From assembly GCF_033118175.1 (NCBI RefSeq), contig NC_083693.1, positions 57,467,981-57,531,980 of the forward strand: a stretch of DNA of 64,000 nucleotides, given 5' to 3'. Both the position numbers and the translations under genes were made by a program. This DNA is from Dama dama (taxonomy: Eukaryota; Chordata; Mammalia; Artiodactyla; Cervidae). Positions within the stretch are counted from its first letter, which is position 1. Every line of letters starts with the position of its first letter. The notes beneath the pieces were generated by a model. It was not told the DNA's origin. It saw only the letters and a program-made list of their open reading frames with translations, and did no database searches. This document shows positions 33,630-45,389 of the stretch, one piece after another.

Positions 33630-35240
33630 TTGTCTCGAGAAATAATTGTCATATAGTATATAAGTTTAAGGGGGTACAGCATACAAATTTAAGGTTTGAT
33701 TTACATATATTGTGAAATGAATACCACAACAGTTTCAGTGAACATTCATGTTCTCAATATATAAATTAAAAACAATAGGAAGAAAAATTTTTGTTTGTGA
33801 TGAGAATTGACAGGATTTTCTCTCTTAATAACATTCATATATATCATACAGCAGTGTTAGCTATAGACATCATTATATCATATATATTGCATTCCTAGTA
33901 CTTAGTTAATTATCATTAAAAGTGTATGTATGTTTACCATCTTCCACCAATTTCCTATCCCCCTTCTTTCTGCCTTGGCCTTGTTTTTGGTAACCACAAT
34001 CCTGGCTGACCTGTTCGTCTATAAGTTTTTTTTTTTAAATTCCATATATGAGATTATATGGTATTTCTCTTTCTTTGTCTGACTTTTTTCATTTATTTAT
34101 TCATTTCATTTTTTCATTGTGCCTTCAGTGCCCACCTATATTTTCACAAATAAGGTAATTTCTTTATTTTATTAATGGCTGAATAATGTTCCATTGTGTT
34201 TGTGTGTACATATCTTATTTATCCATTCATTCATCTAAGTGGTCACTTAAATTGTTTCCATATTTAGGCTATTGTAAATAATGCTTCTGTGAACATGGGG
34301 GTTCAGATATCTTTTCAAGTTAGTGTTTTTGTTTCCTTTTGATATAGTCCCAGAAGTAGAATTGCTGGGCCACATGTAGTTCCACTTTCATTTTTTGAGG
34401 ATCCTCCATATTGTTTTCCATAGTGGCTGTACCAACTAATGATCCTGTTGACAATGTGCACAGGTTTCCTTTTCTCCACATCCACGCCAGTGTTAGCTAT
34501 CATTGCCTTTTGATCATGGCCATTCTAACAGGAATGAGGTGATACCTCATTGTAGTTTTGATTTGCATTTCCCTAACGGTCAATGATGTTTAGCATCTTT
34601 TCACGTACCTTTTGGCCTTTTGTATATCTTCTTTGAAAAAATGTCTATTTGCCCATTCTTTGATTGTTATTGTTATTTATCTATTTGCTATTGTCTGAGT
34701 TCTTTATGTATTTTGGGTATTAACCTCTTGCCAGACACATGGTTTCCAAATATTTTCTTCCATTCAGTAGGTTGCATTTTCATTTTGATGTTTTCCTTTG
34801 CTGTGTAGAAGCTTTTTAGTTTGATGTCCTACTTATTTATTTTTGCTTTTGTTGTCTTCGCTTTTGGGATCAGATGCAAAAACAATGTCACCAGGATCAG
34901 TGTCAAGGAGTTTACTGCCTATGGTTTCTTCTAGGAGTTTTATGGTTTCAGGTTTTATATTCAAGTCTTTAATCCACTTTGAGTTAAATTTTCTGATGGT
35001 ATAAGATACCAGTCCAGTTTGGTTCTTTTACATGTGAATAATCAGTTATCCTAGAATCGTTTATTGAAAAGATTATCTTTTCTTCATTGCATTCTCTTGT
35101 CAAATATTAGTTGATTGTATATGTTTGGACTTATTTCTGGGCTCTCAGTTCTGTTCCATTGGTCTGTTTATCTGTTTTTATGCCAGTATTGTATTGTTTT
35201 CATGACTATAGCTTTAAAGTGTTGGCTTGATCCTTGATTC
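33630..35240 (-). mobile_element. L1M 3' end (old LINE-1)
   Basis: The plus strand is the complement of an L1 3' UTR (33630-34060) followed by the ORF2 C-terminus. Landmarks are 'gaattgctgggccacatgta' near 34357, 'atacctcattgtagttttga' near 34540 and 'tttatgccagtattgtattg' near 35177. Many stops and indels. Much more diverged than the L1 at 40265. It ends at the left in a degraded 3' UTR without an obvious A-tail. Confidence 0.8.
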
Positions 35241-36813
35241 TATTTTGTTTCTACTATTTTTCTAAACTTCAGATGATTAATGGTGGTATTTAAAGTTTCC
35301 TATAATGACACTCTAATAATAGAGTTTTGAATTACTTTAATGAAAAAGGTTCATTGAGTATCTGAATTTGGTTAGTTTGATATGTAGGATAATAGATACG
35401 TGTTGAGTGAGAACACTTATGGCAGAATTTCCTTTGCTAAAATGACCTATTTTTCTACTCTCCTGAAATCAATACCACTTTGAAATGTCATTTAGGTGGG
35501 AACAGACCATTTTTTAAAAAGCACATCATTTTGTGTGCCTCTAATTGCTTAATAGTCATACAAAAATACGTAGTGGTTAATTAATATTGACAAAAGAACA
35601 GCTATGCAATTCTCCTGGAGGTTGCAGATCCCAGTTAGAAGTGCTTTAATATATACAAATGGTTGACCTGAGTGCAAAGATGCTTTTGATGCCTTACTCT
35701 TTCACAGAACTAGGTTTTGTAGCTTTAAAAAGACTTGTTTCTTTTTTGAAAAATGTAAGCTATAGAACATTTGGTGAAAAATTCGTGAGACTCTAAGCAA
35801 AATGAAATCAGAGACAATGTTTGTCCTCTGAATTCCTGTGTTTCTGGAGCTTAGTTCCTATGACTAGCAGAGTCCAGTGTTTGAGTGTTTAATAAATGTT
35901 GAGTGAATGAGGTAAAGATGCATTGCAAATGAATTTGGAGAAGACTTGTGAATTAAACAAAAAGCCATAAAATGAACTAAAGGAAAAGGATAAGCTTGTA
36001 TGAATAACAGGATCTCACTTATTAAATTTGACCTTTAAGTTGTCAAATTTTTTACTGTAGCTTTTAGGATACGATGATGTCAGGTTTTAAGAGATAACAT
36101 ATTTTGCCACTTGGTGGCATTGCAGTTACGATGGAGTTTTAACTAACTCCAAGCTGAAGGAATTTGTCTTTGACATGTATCATTAAATGCTCATCTTTTG
36201 ATGAAGTGCACGAGACAGTATTCAATTGGACTATAAAAGTATGGCAAAACATTGAATATGTATTTTTTCTGTGAAAATTCAAGAATAACTCTGAAATTAA
36301 AAATAACTCCTCTGTAATGATTGCTCCTTTTACTTCACCATAAAGCTTCTCCAATGTGATGCAAGAAATTAAATAAAGATAAAGGCAGATTAATAAAGAG
36401 GTAGTTGAAGTAATTTGGTAAAGGAAAATTATACAATATTATTAAATTTTAATGAGAAATTTGTTATTTATCATGAACATTAGAACTTTGTAGGCTTAAA
36501 CTGTTTCCTCTGAGCTACTCCAAAATGTTCACTGTTGATGGGAAATTATATACTTTTTCTTTGACATTTCCATCATTTTTTATACATAGTAATCTTTGTC
36601 TATAGTCACTATTATTTTAGATTGAAATCTATTTGGTCATCACTGGATTGCTCAACCTTCTGTTAACACTTCCCTTCAAGATCTCAGACAAACAGTGAAA
36701 TGGTCTCTCATGTTGGATCCTTGCTTTAATTGGAAGACAAGCTGATGATTTTCATTCAATACCCTTTTACTCCTATTTTCCTACTTCAGGCGAAAAGTTA
36801 ATTAGAATAGTAC
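35241..36813. other. repeat-poor AT-rich DNA
   Basis: No gene. The words 'gagtgtttaataaatgttga' near 35883 resemble a MIR end but stand alone. The minus-strand open frame at 36139-36354 is unsupported. Confidence 0.3.
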
Positions 36814-37048
36814 ATTACTGTTTGGGGGCTTCCCAGGTGGCTCAGTGGTAAAGAATCCTCCTGCTAAGAAGGAGACCTGGGTTAAGTCACTGGGTTGGGA
36901 AGATCCCCTGGAGAAGGAAATGGCAACCCACTCCAGAATTCTTGCCTAGGAAGTCCCATGGCCAGAAGGGCCTGACATGCTACAGTCCATGGGGTTACAA
37001 AGAGTTGGACATGACTTCGCTACTAAACAACAACAGTAATTACTGTTT
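36814..37048 (+). mobile_element. Bov-tA SINE with 10-bp target-site duplication
   Basis: Sense Bov-tA at 36824-37038 with an AACAACAACAG-type tail. ATTACTGTTT flanks both sides (36814-36823 and 37039-37048). Confidence 0.9.
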
Positions 37049-40000
37049 AATACAGGAAAAAGTCATTATTTAAAAATGTAAATTCAATGGACATTTATTT
37101 CTTAGGAAAGCATGAAATGTCATCTTTGGGCAAAATGGGTCTATTTTGAATAAGAGGTTAAGCCTCTGGCTTCTTCCTTGATTAATATGTTTATACATTA
37201 AAATCTCTCTTGCTGAAGAAGTACAGAGTTAAAAACAAAATGAACTTCACTGACATTAAATAATATTTTGGATTGCCTAATCAATATTATCTGGTCCAAG
37301 ACATTTTATTCAAAATATTCCATATCTTCCATGCCTTGCTTGTGAAATACAGTCTTGCCTAGATTATAGAAATTTATTTAGCCTTGTCCTTTGTTTTAAA
37401 TGTTGAATATTTTCCGGAGAATTTCATGTAATGGAAATGTAATTAATCTTCCCATTTCCTCTTGTCTATACTTACAACAAATTAGAAGATATTAGTTAAA
37501 TACCTAGAAACCAATAACTCTTGAGATTTTTTGTTTCAGATTTGCAGTTCAGTTTTTACAAAACCATTTGTATTTTATCCAGAAAGTTAGCGAAAGAGGT
37601 AAACACATCAATTAAGGAGACATGAGGATTCTTAGGCTGTGATTTGGGGAGAATTAAATGGATTATCCTCACATTGCTTTTCCTGGGGCAGCTCGGAAAA
37701 GTCTTTTAGCCCTTGAAGAAACAGTGTGTGACCTTCTAGGTACTTCATTGTATAGACACAGAAGAAATCTCAGAATAGAATATGAATTCTGCTTCAGGGG
37801 GAGTTTTGTCTCATCAATTTGCTGTTTGTCACAGCAATTTGCTCGAGGCCAAATATGTTATATATTATCTTTATCCCCTCAAAGTTTATAAGAACTACTT
37901 GGTTGGACTTGGTAATTATTGTCAAGTGGATCTTCAAAATACAAATTGTGACCTAGAGCCTAAGGTTCCATTTTCAAGTTTATTGTCACCCAAAAGTTTA
38001 TTAAATATACCATCCCTTGCTTAAATATGAATTCAAAGGATATGTTTTTCTTGTGAAACAGTGAAATCTAACTTGGAGTTTAGATAATACGGCACTTGGT
38101 GTAAGATTGTGTTGGAAATATGTGTTAACTATCACTTGAGTCTTATCACCAAGAAGAATTCAGAATTATAAATGTATGGCCATGGTCTTTATTCAGAGAA
38201 CAAGGTCAAGGAAATTCCTCTCGTTTTTGGGTTACAATGATACTTTGATAAACAGTTGTAAAAAATAAATTTTCTGATTTCTGTGTGTATTAGAACAGAC
38301 ATTCAACTGAAAATACTTGAACTCATTTAAATCCAACCATAGGAAGAAAGAATAGAAGGGCAATAAGCTGAGCATTTTGATTTTCTCCATAATGTTGTTT
38401 TGCCATCAAGCAATGATGAACCTACATATCTCTTCAAGTCTTCCATTTCAACAGTTATCCACATTTCAGCTAAAAACAACCATATGCTTCACAGTATCCT
38501 AACAAGGTTCTCAAATTATTTAAGAGCAAGGAAGATGACAGGACAGGGGTACAGAAACATCCTTGTTTTCTTGACTAAATTAAGTCTTTTACTATTTCTT
38601 CAGTGTCCGTTCACTAAAACAAAACTGTTCTTATCTTGGCCAACAATGACACAATTCTAGTGCATCTACTTGGTCAACATTTTATTAAATATATTTGGAA
38701 AATCTAGGTAGTTCATTATAAATTTTTTTCTCTACAGTAAAGGAGCACTTCAAATGAAAACATTTTAAATGTGTTTTTGTGTGAGATGGGTCGAGTTCAG
38801 TGGAAGCAGCACCCAAAGGGACACAGGTTGATATGAAAAGGCAGGCTGGCAGCAGGACACTTTGAAAATTTATTCTGATACAAACTATTAGAAAATTGAG
38901 TTATGATAAGTAAATTAAAAAAAAGATATGTTTAAAAATTGTACCTAAGGAAATTTCAAAATGGGTCTCCTGAGTGCCTCTTTTATCTTGTCACTGTTTA
39001 TAATTTATCATTTTTTAAAAATTTGTGATAGCTTTGTGTTATTTTTACTTGAGTGGTGCTTTAAAAATGAACAGTGTGAAGATGTTAATGGAAGGACTTG
39101 GTAAGATCTGTGTTGCAGGGGCTACTAGAACAGGGTGAAAGGTGAACCAAAAAGAGTTAAGTCTGAAATCCCAGTTCAGTACCAGGCAAGCAATGCTGGG
39201 ACATATTTGAAATAATCCAGCAGATTTAAACTGATAGCAAATATGACAGTTTTTTAGCACGTTTATTGGCTTGTTTGCGTGTTTAAGTATAATGACTCAA
39301 AGACCTTTACTTCTATACTCAGAGGCTTTTTAGAATCTGCGTCTACTTCTATAATGACATCTATCTTAACCTTGTGCAGTGCATATGATCCTTGAAAACT
39401 GATGAATCTTGTTAAGTGTTCAGAGGATAAAATACCCACCAGGATACCCAGTCACTTTCCTCAGGCACTGTGGGACTGCTTCTACAGAGAGGAAGTGCCC
39501 GCTTTGTGCTAAGCCAGCAGAAACATTAGAAACCAGTTAGTTAATGTCTTTCCATGTGCTTAGGGTAATTCAGACAGATGAGAAGCCTCAGTTCTTTTGA
39601 TCTTCTTTCTATATGCTTTGAAGAAAAAAAAAAAAAGAAAATAATGCTCTTTGGTCAGTTAAATCAAAGGCAGTTCTAAAACAGAGCTAAACTGGAGAGG
39701 TAGCTCCCTCATGCAGGCACTGGACCCTGAACAGCTGTTTGGAGGCAGCTTATGCAACCTTGGTGCTGTGCGGTTCTTATAATTGGAGTTCATCTTTATG
39801 AGATTTCAGCAGAGCCTGGTCAAAGAGGTTGGTCATTAAAGGCAGGAAGCACAGCAACTTTAGTAAATATAGTAGAAAGAAATGCAATTTTCTTTAGCAG
39901 GGTGTTAAGGAGAGAGCTTTGAAATTTATCTTAATTTAGCCTTAGAAAGATATGACCTTGCGCCTACATCTTGCTGTAGAGTTGCCTTTTAATGTACTTG

Positions 40001-40252
40001 CTTTACATACTAAGGGAGATGACTGTGTTTCCTTAATTGAGTTTGTGTTCTATTGCTTACTTGGTAAAAGTCTATTTTAGGAGCTTTATAAATTGACCAT
40101 AAAAACCTCCCCTAGACTGAAATTTCAGGGACCTAGGAGAAAACTATTTCTTTTATTTAAAAAGACATTTATTTATATAAGATTCAAGGTCATTCAAGTA
40201 TTAATTTTCTTGTTAACTCTTCTAGCTTAGTTTTTCTTTCAGAAAACAATAT
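37049..40252. other. 3.2 kb without recognised repeats or genes
   Basis: The longest repeat-free stretch in the window, moderately AT-rich. Plus-strand open frames at 37658-38024 and 38400-38660 and a minus one at 39045-39260 carry no recognisable domain and no splice context I can support. It could contain conserved regulatory DNA, which cannot be judged from one sequence. Confidence 0.35.
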
Positions 40253-40264
40253 TCTCCAACTTTC
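40253..40264. repeat. target-site duplication, 3' side of the intact L1
   Basis: TCTCCAACTTTC, identical to 47755-47766. It sits directly outside the A-rich tail of the L1. Confidence 0.95.
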
Positions 40265-40347
40265 TTTTTATTATTATTATTATTTTTTTTTTTCCAGTGG
40301 GTTTTGTCATACATTGATATGAATCAGCCATGGATTTACATGTATTC

Positions 40348-40384
40348 CCAATCCCAATCCCCCCTCCCACCTCCCTCTCCCCCC
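40348..40384 (-). other. G-rich tract in L1 3' UTR (G-quadruplex candidate)
   Basis: The minus strand carries several runs of three or more G separated by one to three bases (complement of CCCCCCTCCCACCTCCCTCT and neighbours). A polypurine G-rich tract in the 3' UTR is a known recurrent feature of mammalian L1s. The older L1 has a shorter counterpart at about 54876-54892. Confidence 0.7.
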
Positions 40385-40592
40385 GATTCCTCTGGGTCTT
40401 CCCAGTGCACCAGGCCGGAGCACTTGTCTCGTGCATCCCACCTGGGCTGGTGATCTGTTTCACCATAGATAGCATACATGCTGTTCTTTTGAAATATCCC
40501 ACCCTCACCTTCTCCCACAAAGTTCAAAAGTCTGTTCTGTATTTCTGTGTCTCTTTTTCTGTTCTGCATATAGGGTTATCGTTATCACCTTT

Positions 40593-43500
40593 CTAAATTC
40601 CATATACATGTGTCAGTATGCTGTAATGTTCTTTATCTTTCTGGCTTACTTCACTCTGTATAAGGGGCTCCAGCTTCATCCATCTCATTAGGACTGGTTC
40701 AAATGAATTCTTTTTAATGGCTGAGTAATATTCCATGGTGTACATGTACCACAGCTTCCTTATCCATTCATCTGCTGATGGGCATCTAGGTTGCTTCCAT
40801 GTCCTGGCTATTATAAACAGTGCTGCGATGAACATTGGGGTGCACGTGTCTCTTTCAGATCTGGTTTCCTCAGTGTGTATGCCCAGAAGTGGGATTGCTG
40901 GGTCATATGGCAGTTCTATTTCCAGTTTTTTAAGAAATCTCCACACTGTTTTCCATAGCGGCTGTACTAGTTTGCATTCCCACCAACAGTGTAAGAGGGT
41001 TCCCTTTTCTCCACACCCTCTCCAGCATTTATTGCTTGTAGACTTTTGGATAGCAGCCATCCTGACTGGTGTGTAATGGTACCTCATTGTGGTTTTGATT
41101 TGCATTTCTCTAATAATGAGTGATGTTGAGCATCTTTTCATGTGTTTGTTAGCCATCTGTATGTCTTCTTTGGAGAAATGTCTGTTTAGTTCTTTGGCCC
41201 ATTTTTTGATTGGGTCATTTATTTTTCTGGAATTGAGCTGCAGGAGTTGCTTGTATATTTTTGAGATTAATCCTTTGTCTGTTTCTTCATTTGATATTAT
41301 TTTCTCCCAATCTGAGGGCTGTCTTTTCACCTTACTTATAGTTTCCTTTGTAGTGCAAAAGCTTTTAAGTTTCATTAGGTCCCATTTGTTTAGTTTTGCT
41401 TTTATTTCCAATATTCTGGGAGGTGGGTCATAGAGGATCTTGCTGTGATTTATGTCGGAGAGTGTTTTGCCTATGTTCTCCTCTAGGAGTTTTATAGTTT
41501 CTGGTCTTACATTTAGATCTTTAATCCATTTTGAGTTTATTTTTGTGTATGGTGTTAGAAAGTGTTCTAGTTTCATTCTTTTACAAGTGGTTGACCAGTT
41601 TTCCCAGCACCACTTGTTAAAGAGGTTGTCTTTTTTCCATTGTATATCCTTGCCTCCTTTGTCAAAGATAAGGTGTCCATAGGTTCGTGGATTTATCTCT
41701 GGACTTTCTATTCTGTTCCATTGATCTATATTTCTGTCTTTGTGCCAGTACCATACTGTCTTGATGACTGTGGCTTTGTAGTAGAGTCTGAAGTCAGGCA
41801 GGTTGATTCCTCCAGCTCCATTCTTCTTTCTCAAGATTACTTTGGCTATTCGAGGTTTTTTGTATTTCCATACAAATTGTGAAATTCTTTGGTCTAGTTC
41901 TGTGAAAAATACCATTGGTAGCTTGATAGGGATTGCATTGAATCTATAGACTGCTTTGGGTAGAATAGCCATTTTGACAATATTAATTCTTCCAATCCAT
42001 GAACACGGTATGTTTCTCCATCTGTTTGTGTCCTCTTTGATTTCTTTCATCAGTGTTTTATAGTTTTCTATGTATAGGTCCTTTGTTTCTTTAGGTAGAT
42101 ATACTCCTAAGTATTTTATTCTTTTTGTTGCAATGGTGAATGGTATTGTTTCCTTAATTTCTCTTTCTGTTTTCTCATTGTTAGTGTATAGGAATGCAAG
42201 GGATTTCTGTGTGTTAATTTTATATCCTGCAACTTTACTATATTCATTGATTAGCTCTAGTAATTTTCTGGTAGAGTCTTTAGGGTTTTCTATGTAGAGG
42301 ATCATGTCATCTGCAAACAGTGAGAGTTTTACTTCTTCTTTTCCTATCTGGATTCCTTTTACTTCTTTTTCTGCTCTGATTGCTGTGGCCAGAACTTCCA
42401 ACACTATGTTGAATAGTAGTGGTGAGAGTGGGCACCCTTGTCTTGTTCCTGATTTCAGGGGAAATGCCTTCAATTTTTCACCATTGAGGGTGATGCTTGC
42501 TGTGGGTTTGTCATATATAGCTTTTATTATGTTGAGGTATGTTCCTTCTATTCCTACTTTTTGGAGAGTTTTAATCATAAATGAGTGTTGAATTTTGTCA
42601 AAGGCTTTCTCTGCATCTGTTGAGATAATCATATGGTTTTTATCTTTCAATTTGTTAATGTGGTGTATTACATTGATTGATTTGCGGATGTTAAAGAATC
42701 CTTGCATTCCTGGGATAAAGCCCACTTGGTCATGGTGTATGATTTTTTCAATATGTTGTTGGATTCTGTTCGCTAGAATTTTGTTAAGGATTTTTGCATC
42801 TATGTTCATCAGTGATATTGGCCTGTAGTTTTCTTTTTTTGTGGCATCTTTGTCTGGTTTTAGAATTAGGGTGATGGTGGCCTCATAGAATGAGTTTGGA
42901 AGTTTACCTTCTTCTGCAATTTTCTGGAAGAGTTTGAGTAAGATAGGTGTTAGCTCTTCTCTAAATTTTTGGTAGAATTCAGCTGTGAAGCCATCAGGTC
43001 CTGGGCTTTTGTTTGCTGGAAGATTTTTGATGACAGTTTTGATTTCCTTGCTTGTGATGGGTCTGTTAAGATCTTCTATTTCTTCCTGGTTCAGTTTTGG
43101 AAAGTTATACTTTTCTAAGAATTTGTCCATTTCATCCAAGTTGTCCATTTTATTGGCATAGAGCTGCTGGTAGTAGTCTCTTATGATCCTTTGTATTTCA
43201 GTGTTGTCTGTTGTGATCTCTCCATTTTCATTTCTAATTTTGTTAATTTGGTTCTTCTCTCTTTGTTTCTTAATGAGTCTTGCTAATGGTTTGTCAATTT
43301 TGTTTATTTTTTCAAAAAACCAGCTTTTAGCTTTGTTGATTTTTGCTATGGTCTTTTTAGTTTCTTTTGCATTTATTTCTGCCCTGATTTTTAAGATTTC
43401 TTTCCTTCTGCTAACTCTGGGGTTCTTCATTTCTTCCTTCTCTAATTGCTTTAGGTGTAGAATTAGGTTATTTAATTGGTTTTTTTCCTGTTTCTTGATG

Positions 43501-44411
43501 TAAGCCTGTAATGCTATGAAGCTTCCCCTTAGCACTACTTTTACAGTGTCCCATAGGTTTTGGGCTGTTGTGTTTTCATTTTCATTCATTTCTATACATA
43601 TTTTGATTTCTTTTTTGATTTCTTCTATGATTTGTTGGTTATTCAGAAGCGTGTTATTTAGCCTCCATATGTTTGAAGTTTTAACAATTTTTTCCCTGTA
43701 ATTGAGATCTAATCTTACTGTACTGTGGTCAGAAAAGATGACTGGAATGATTTCAATTTTTTTGAATTTTCCAAGACCAGATTTATGGCCCAGGATGTGA
43801 TCTATTCTGGAGAAGTTTCCGTTTGCACTTGAGAAAAAGGTGAAGTTGATTGTTTTGGGGTGAAATGTCCTATAGATATCAATTAGGTCTAGCTGGTCCA
43901 TTGTGTCATTTAAGGTTTGTGTTTCCTTGTTAATTTTCTGTTTAGTTGATCTATCCATAGTTGTGAGTGGGGTATTAAAGTCCCCCACTATTATTGTGTT
44001 ACTATTAATTTCCTCTTTCATACTCGTTAGCGTTTGCCGTACATATTGTGGTGCTCCTATGTTGGGTGCATATATATTTATAATTGTTATATCTTCTTTT
44101 TTGATTGATCCTTTGATCATTATGTAGTGTCCTTCTTTGTCTCTTTTCACTTCCTTTATTTGAAAGTCTATTTTATCTGATATGAGTATTGCGACTCCTG
44201 CTTTCTTTTGGTCTCCGTTTGCATGAAATATTTTTTTCCAGCCCTTCACTTTTAGTCTGTATGTGTCTCTTGCTTTGAGGTGGGTCTCTTGTAGACAGCA
44301 TATATAGGGGTCTTGTTTTTGTATCCATTCTTCCAATCTTTGTCTTTTGGTTGGGGCATTCAACCCATTTACATTTAGGGTAATTATTGATAGGTGTGGT
44401 CCCGTTGCCAT
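40593..44411 (-). CDS. L1 ORF2 protein (endonuclease-reverse transcriptase)
   Basis: 1272 codons, close to the 1275 of human L1 ORF2. It nicks target DNA and reverse-transcribes L1 RNA from the nick, acting in cis on its own transcript in cytoplasmic particles and then in the nucleus. The N-terminal AP-type endonuclease keeps N13, E42, Y114, D144/N146, D204 and D228/H229. The polymerase keeps D599 (in DAEKAFD) and F699-A-D-D702. The C-terminal Cys/His motif is whole: C1129, C1133, H1141, C1146. The start was chosen as the first ATG of the MATGPHLSIITLNVNGL block, 51 bp after ORF1 stops, as expected for reinitiation in a bicistronic RNA. No premature stop or missing catalytic residue is seen. 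Plus-strand open frames across this span are antisense shadows. Confidence 0.95.
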   Translation of the reverse strand: MATGPHLSIITLNVNGLNAPTKRQRLEEWIQKQDPYICCLQETHLKARDTYRLKVKGWKKIFHANGDQKKAGVAILISDKIDFQIKEVKRDKEGHYIMIKGSIKKEDITIINIYAPNIGAPQYVRQTLTSMKEEINSNTIIVGDFNTPLTTMDRSTKQKINKETQTLNDTMDQLDLIDIYRTFHPKTINFTFFSSANGNFSRIDHILGHKSGLGKFKKIEIIPVIFSDHSTVRLDLNYREKIVKTSNIWRLNNTLLNNQQIIEEIKKEIKICIEMNENENTTAQNLWDTVKVVLRGSFIALQAYIKKQEKNQLNNLILHLKQLEKEEMKNPRVSRRKEILKIRAEINAKETKKTIAKINKAKSWFFEKINKIDKPLARLIKKQREKNQINKIRNENGEITTDNTEIQRIIRDYYQQLYANKMDNLDEMDKFLEKYNFPKLNQEEIEDLNRPITSKEIKTVIKNLPANKSPGPDGFTAEFYQKFREELTPILLKLFQKIAEEGKLPNSFYEATITLILKPDKDATKKENYRPISLMNIDAKILNKILANRIQQHIEKIIHHDQVGFIPGMQGFFNIRKSINVIHHINKLKDKNHMIISTDAEKAFDKIQHSFMIKTLQKVGIEGTYLNIIKAIYDKPTASITLNGEKLKAFPLKSGTRQGCPLSPLLFNIVLEVLATAIRAEKEVKGIQIGKEEVKLSLFADDMILYIENPKDSTRKLLELINEYSKVAGYKINTQKSLAFLYTNNEKTEREIKETIPFTIATKRIKYLGVYLPKETKDLYIENYKTLMKEIKEDTNRWRNIPCSWIGRINIVKMAILPKAVYRFNAIPIKLPMVFFTELDQRISQFVWKYKKPRIAKVILRKKNGAGGINLPDFRLYYKATVIKTVWYWHKDRNIDQWNRIESPEINPRTYGHLIFDKGGKDIQWKKDNLFNKWCWENWSTTCKRMKLEHFLTPYTKINSKWIKDLNVRPETIKLLEENIGKTLSDINHSKILYDPPPRILEIKAKLNKWDLMKLKSFCTTKETISKVKRQPSDWEKIISNEETDKGLISKIYKQLLQLNSRKINDPIKKWAKELNRHFSKEDIQMANKHMKRCSTSLIIREMQIKTTMRYHYTPVRMAAIQKSTSNKCWRGCGEKGTLLHCWWECKLVQPLWKTVWRFLKKLEIELPYDPAIPLLGIHTEETRSERDTCTPMFIAALFIIARTWKQPRCPSADEWIRKLWYMYTMEYYSAIKKNSFEPVLMRWMKLEPLIQSEVSQKDKEHYSILTHVYGI

Positions 44412-44462
44412 TTACTTTGTTGTTTTGGGTTCACGTTTATACAACCTTTCTGCATTTCCTGT

Positions 44463-45389
44463 CTAGAGAAGATCCTTTAGCATTTGTTGAAGAGCTGGTT
44501 TGGTGGTGCTGAATTCTCTCAGCTTTTGCTTATCTGTAAAGCTTTTGAATTCTCCTTCATATCTGAATGAGATCCTTGCTGGGTACAGTAATCTAGGTTG
44601 TAGGTTATTCTCTTTCATTACTTTCAGTACGTCCTGCCATTCCCTTCTGGCCTGGAGGGTTTCTATTGACAGATCTGCTGTTATCCTTATGGGAATCCCT
44701 TTGTGTGTTATTTGTTGTTTTTCCCTTGCTGCTTTTAATATTTGTTCTTTGTGTTCGATCTTTGTTAATTTGATTAATATGTGTCTTGGGGTGTTTCGCC
44801 TTGGGTTTATCCTGTTTGGGACTCTCTGGGTTTCTTGGACTTGGGTGGCTATTTCCTTCCCCATTTTAGGGAAGTTTTCAGCTATTATCTCCTTGAGTAT
44901 TTTCTCATGGCCTTTCTTTTTGTCTTCTTCTTCTGGAACTCCTATGATTCGAATGTTGGGGCATTTCACAGTGTCCCAGAGGTCCCTGAGGTTGTCCTCA
45001 TTTCTTTTGATCCTTTTTTCTTTTTTCCTCTCTGCTTCATTTATTTCCACCATTTTATCTTCTACCTCACTTATCCTATCTTCTGCCTCCGTTATTCTAC
45101 TCTTGGTTCCCTCCAAAGTGTTTTTGATCTCATTCATTGCATTATTCATTTGTAATTGACTCGTTTTTATTTCTTCTAGGTCTTTATTAAACAGTTCTTG
45201 AATCTTTTCAATCTTTGTTTCCAGGCTATTTATCTGTAACTCCATTTTGTTTTCAAGATTTTGGATCATTTTTATTATCATTATTCTAAATTCTTTTTCA
45301 GGTAGATTCCCTATCTTGTCCTCTTTTGTTTGACTTGGTGGGCATTTTTCATGTTCCTTTACCTGTTGGGTATTTCTTTGCCTTTTCAT
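44463..45389 (-). CDS. L1 ORF1 protein (RNA-binding chaperone)
   Basis: 308 codons, slightly shorter than human ORF1p (338). It forms trimers that coat L1 RNA and help strand annealing during insertion. Residues about 35-135 are charged with heptad spacing (LENKMELQINSLETKIEKIQ onward) and should form the coiled coil. The RRM follows with LRDLWDTVKCPNIRIIGVPE. The C-terminal domain carries RVPNRINPRRNTPRHILIKL and ends with the ARREW block. All three parts of the family layout are present without a break. The start is the first in-frame ATG (MKRQRN...). The older L1 at 54757 has lost this very ATG. It shares its transcript with ORF2. Confidence 0.94.
   Translation of the reverse strand: MKRQRNTQQVKEHEKCPPSQTKEDKIGNLPEKEFRIMIIKMIQNLENKMELQINSLETKIEKIQELFNKDLEEIKTSQLQMNNAMNEIKNTLEGTKSRITEAEDRISEVEDKMVEINEAERKKEKRIKRNEDNLRDLWDTVKCPNIRIIGVPEEEDKKKGHEKILKEIIAENFPKMGKEIATQVQETQRVPNRINPRRNTPRHILIKLTKIEHKEQILKAAREKQQITHKGIPIRITADLSIETLQARREWQDVLKVMKENNLQPRLLYPARISFRYEGEFKSFTDKQKLREFSTTKPALQQMLKDLL

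Noticed and set aside
44500..45159. Plus-strand open frames of 219 and 124 codons opposite L1 ORF1, and many others opposite ORF2 (40735-44127)
   Set aside because: They are antisense shadows of intact L1 coding sequence, rich in S, F, L and I as expected from reading A-rich codons backwards.
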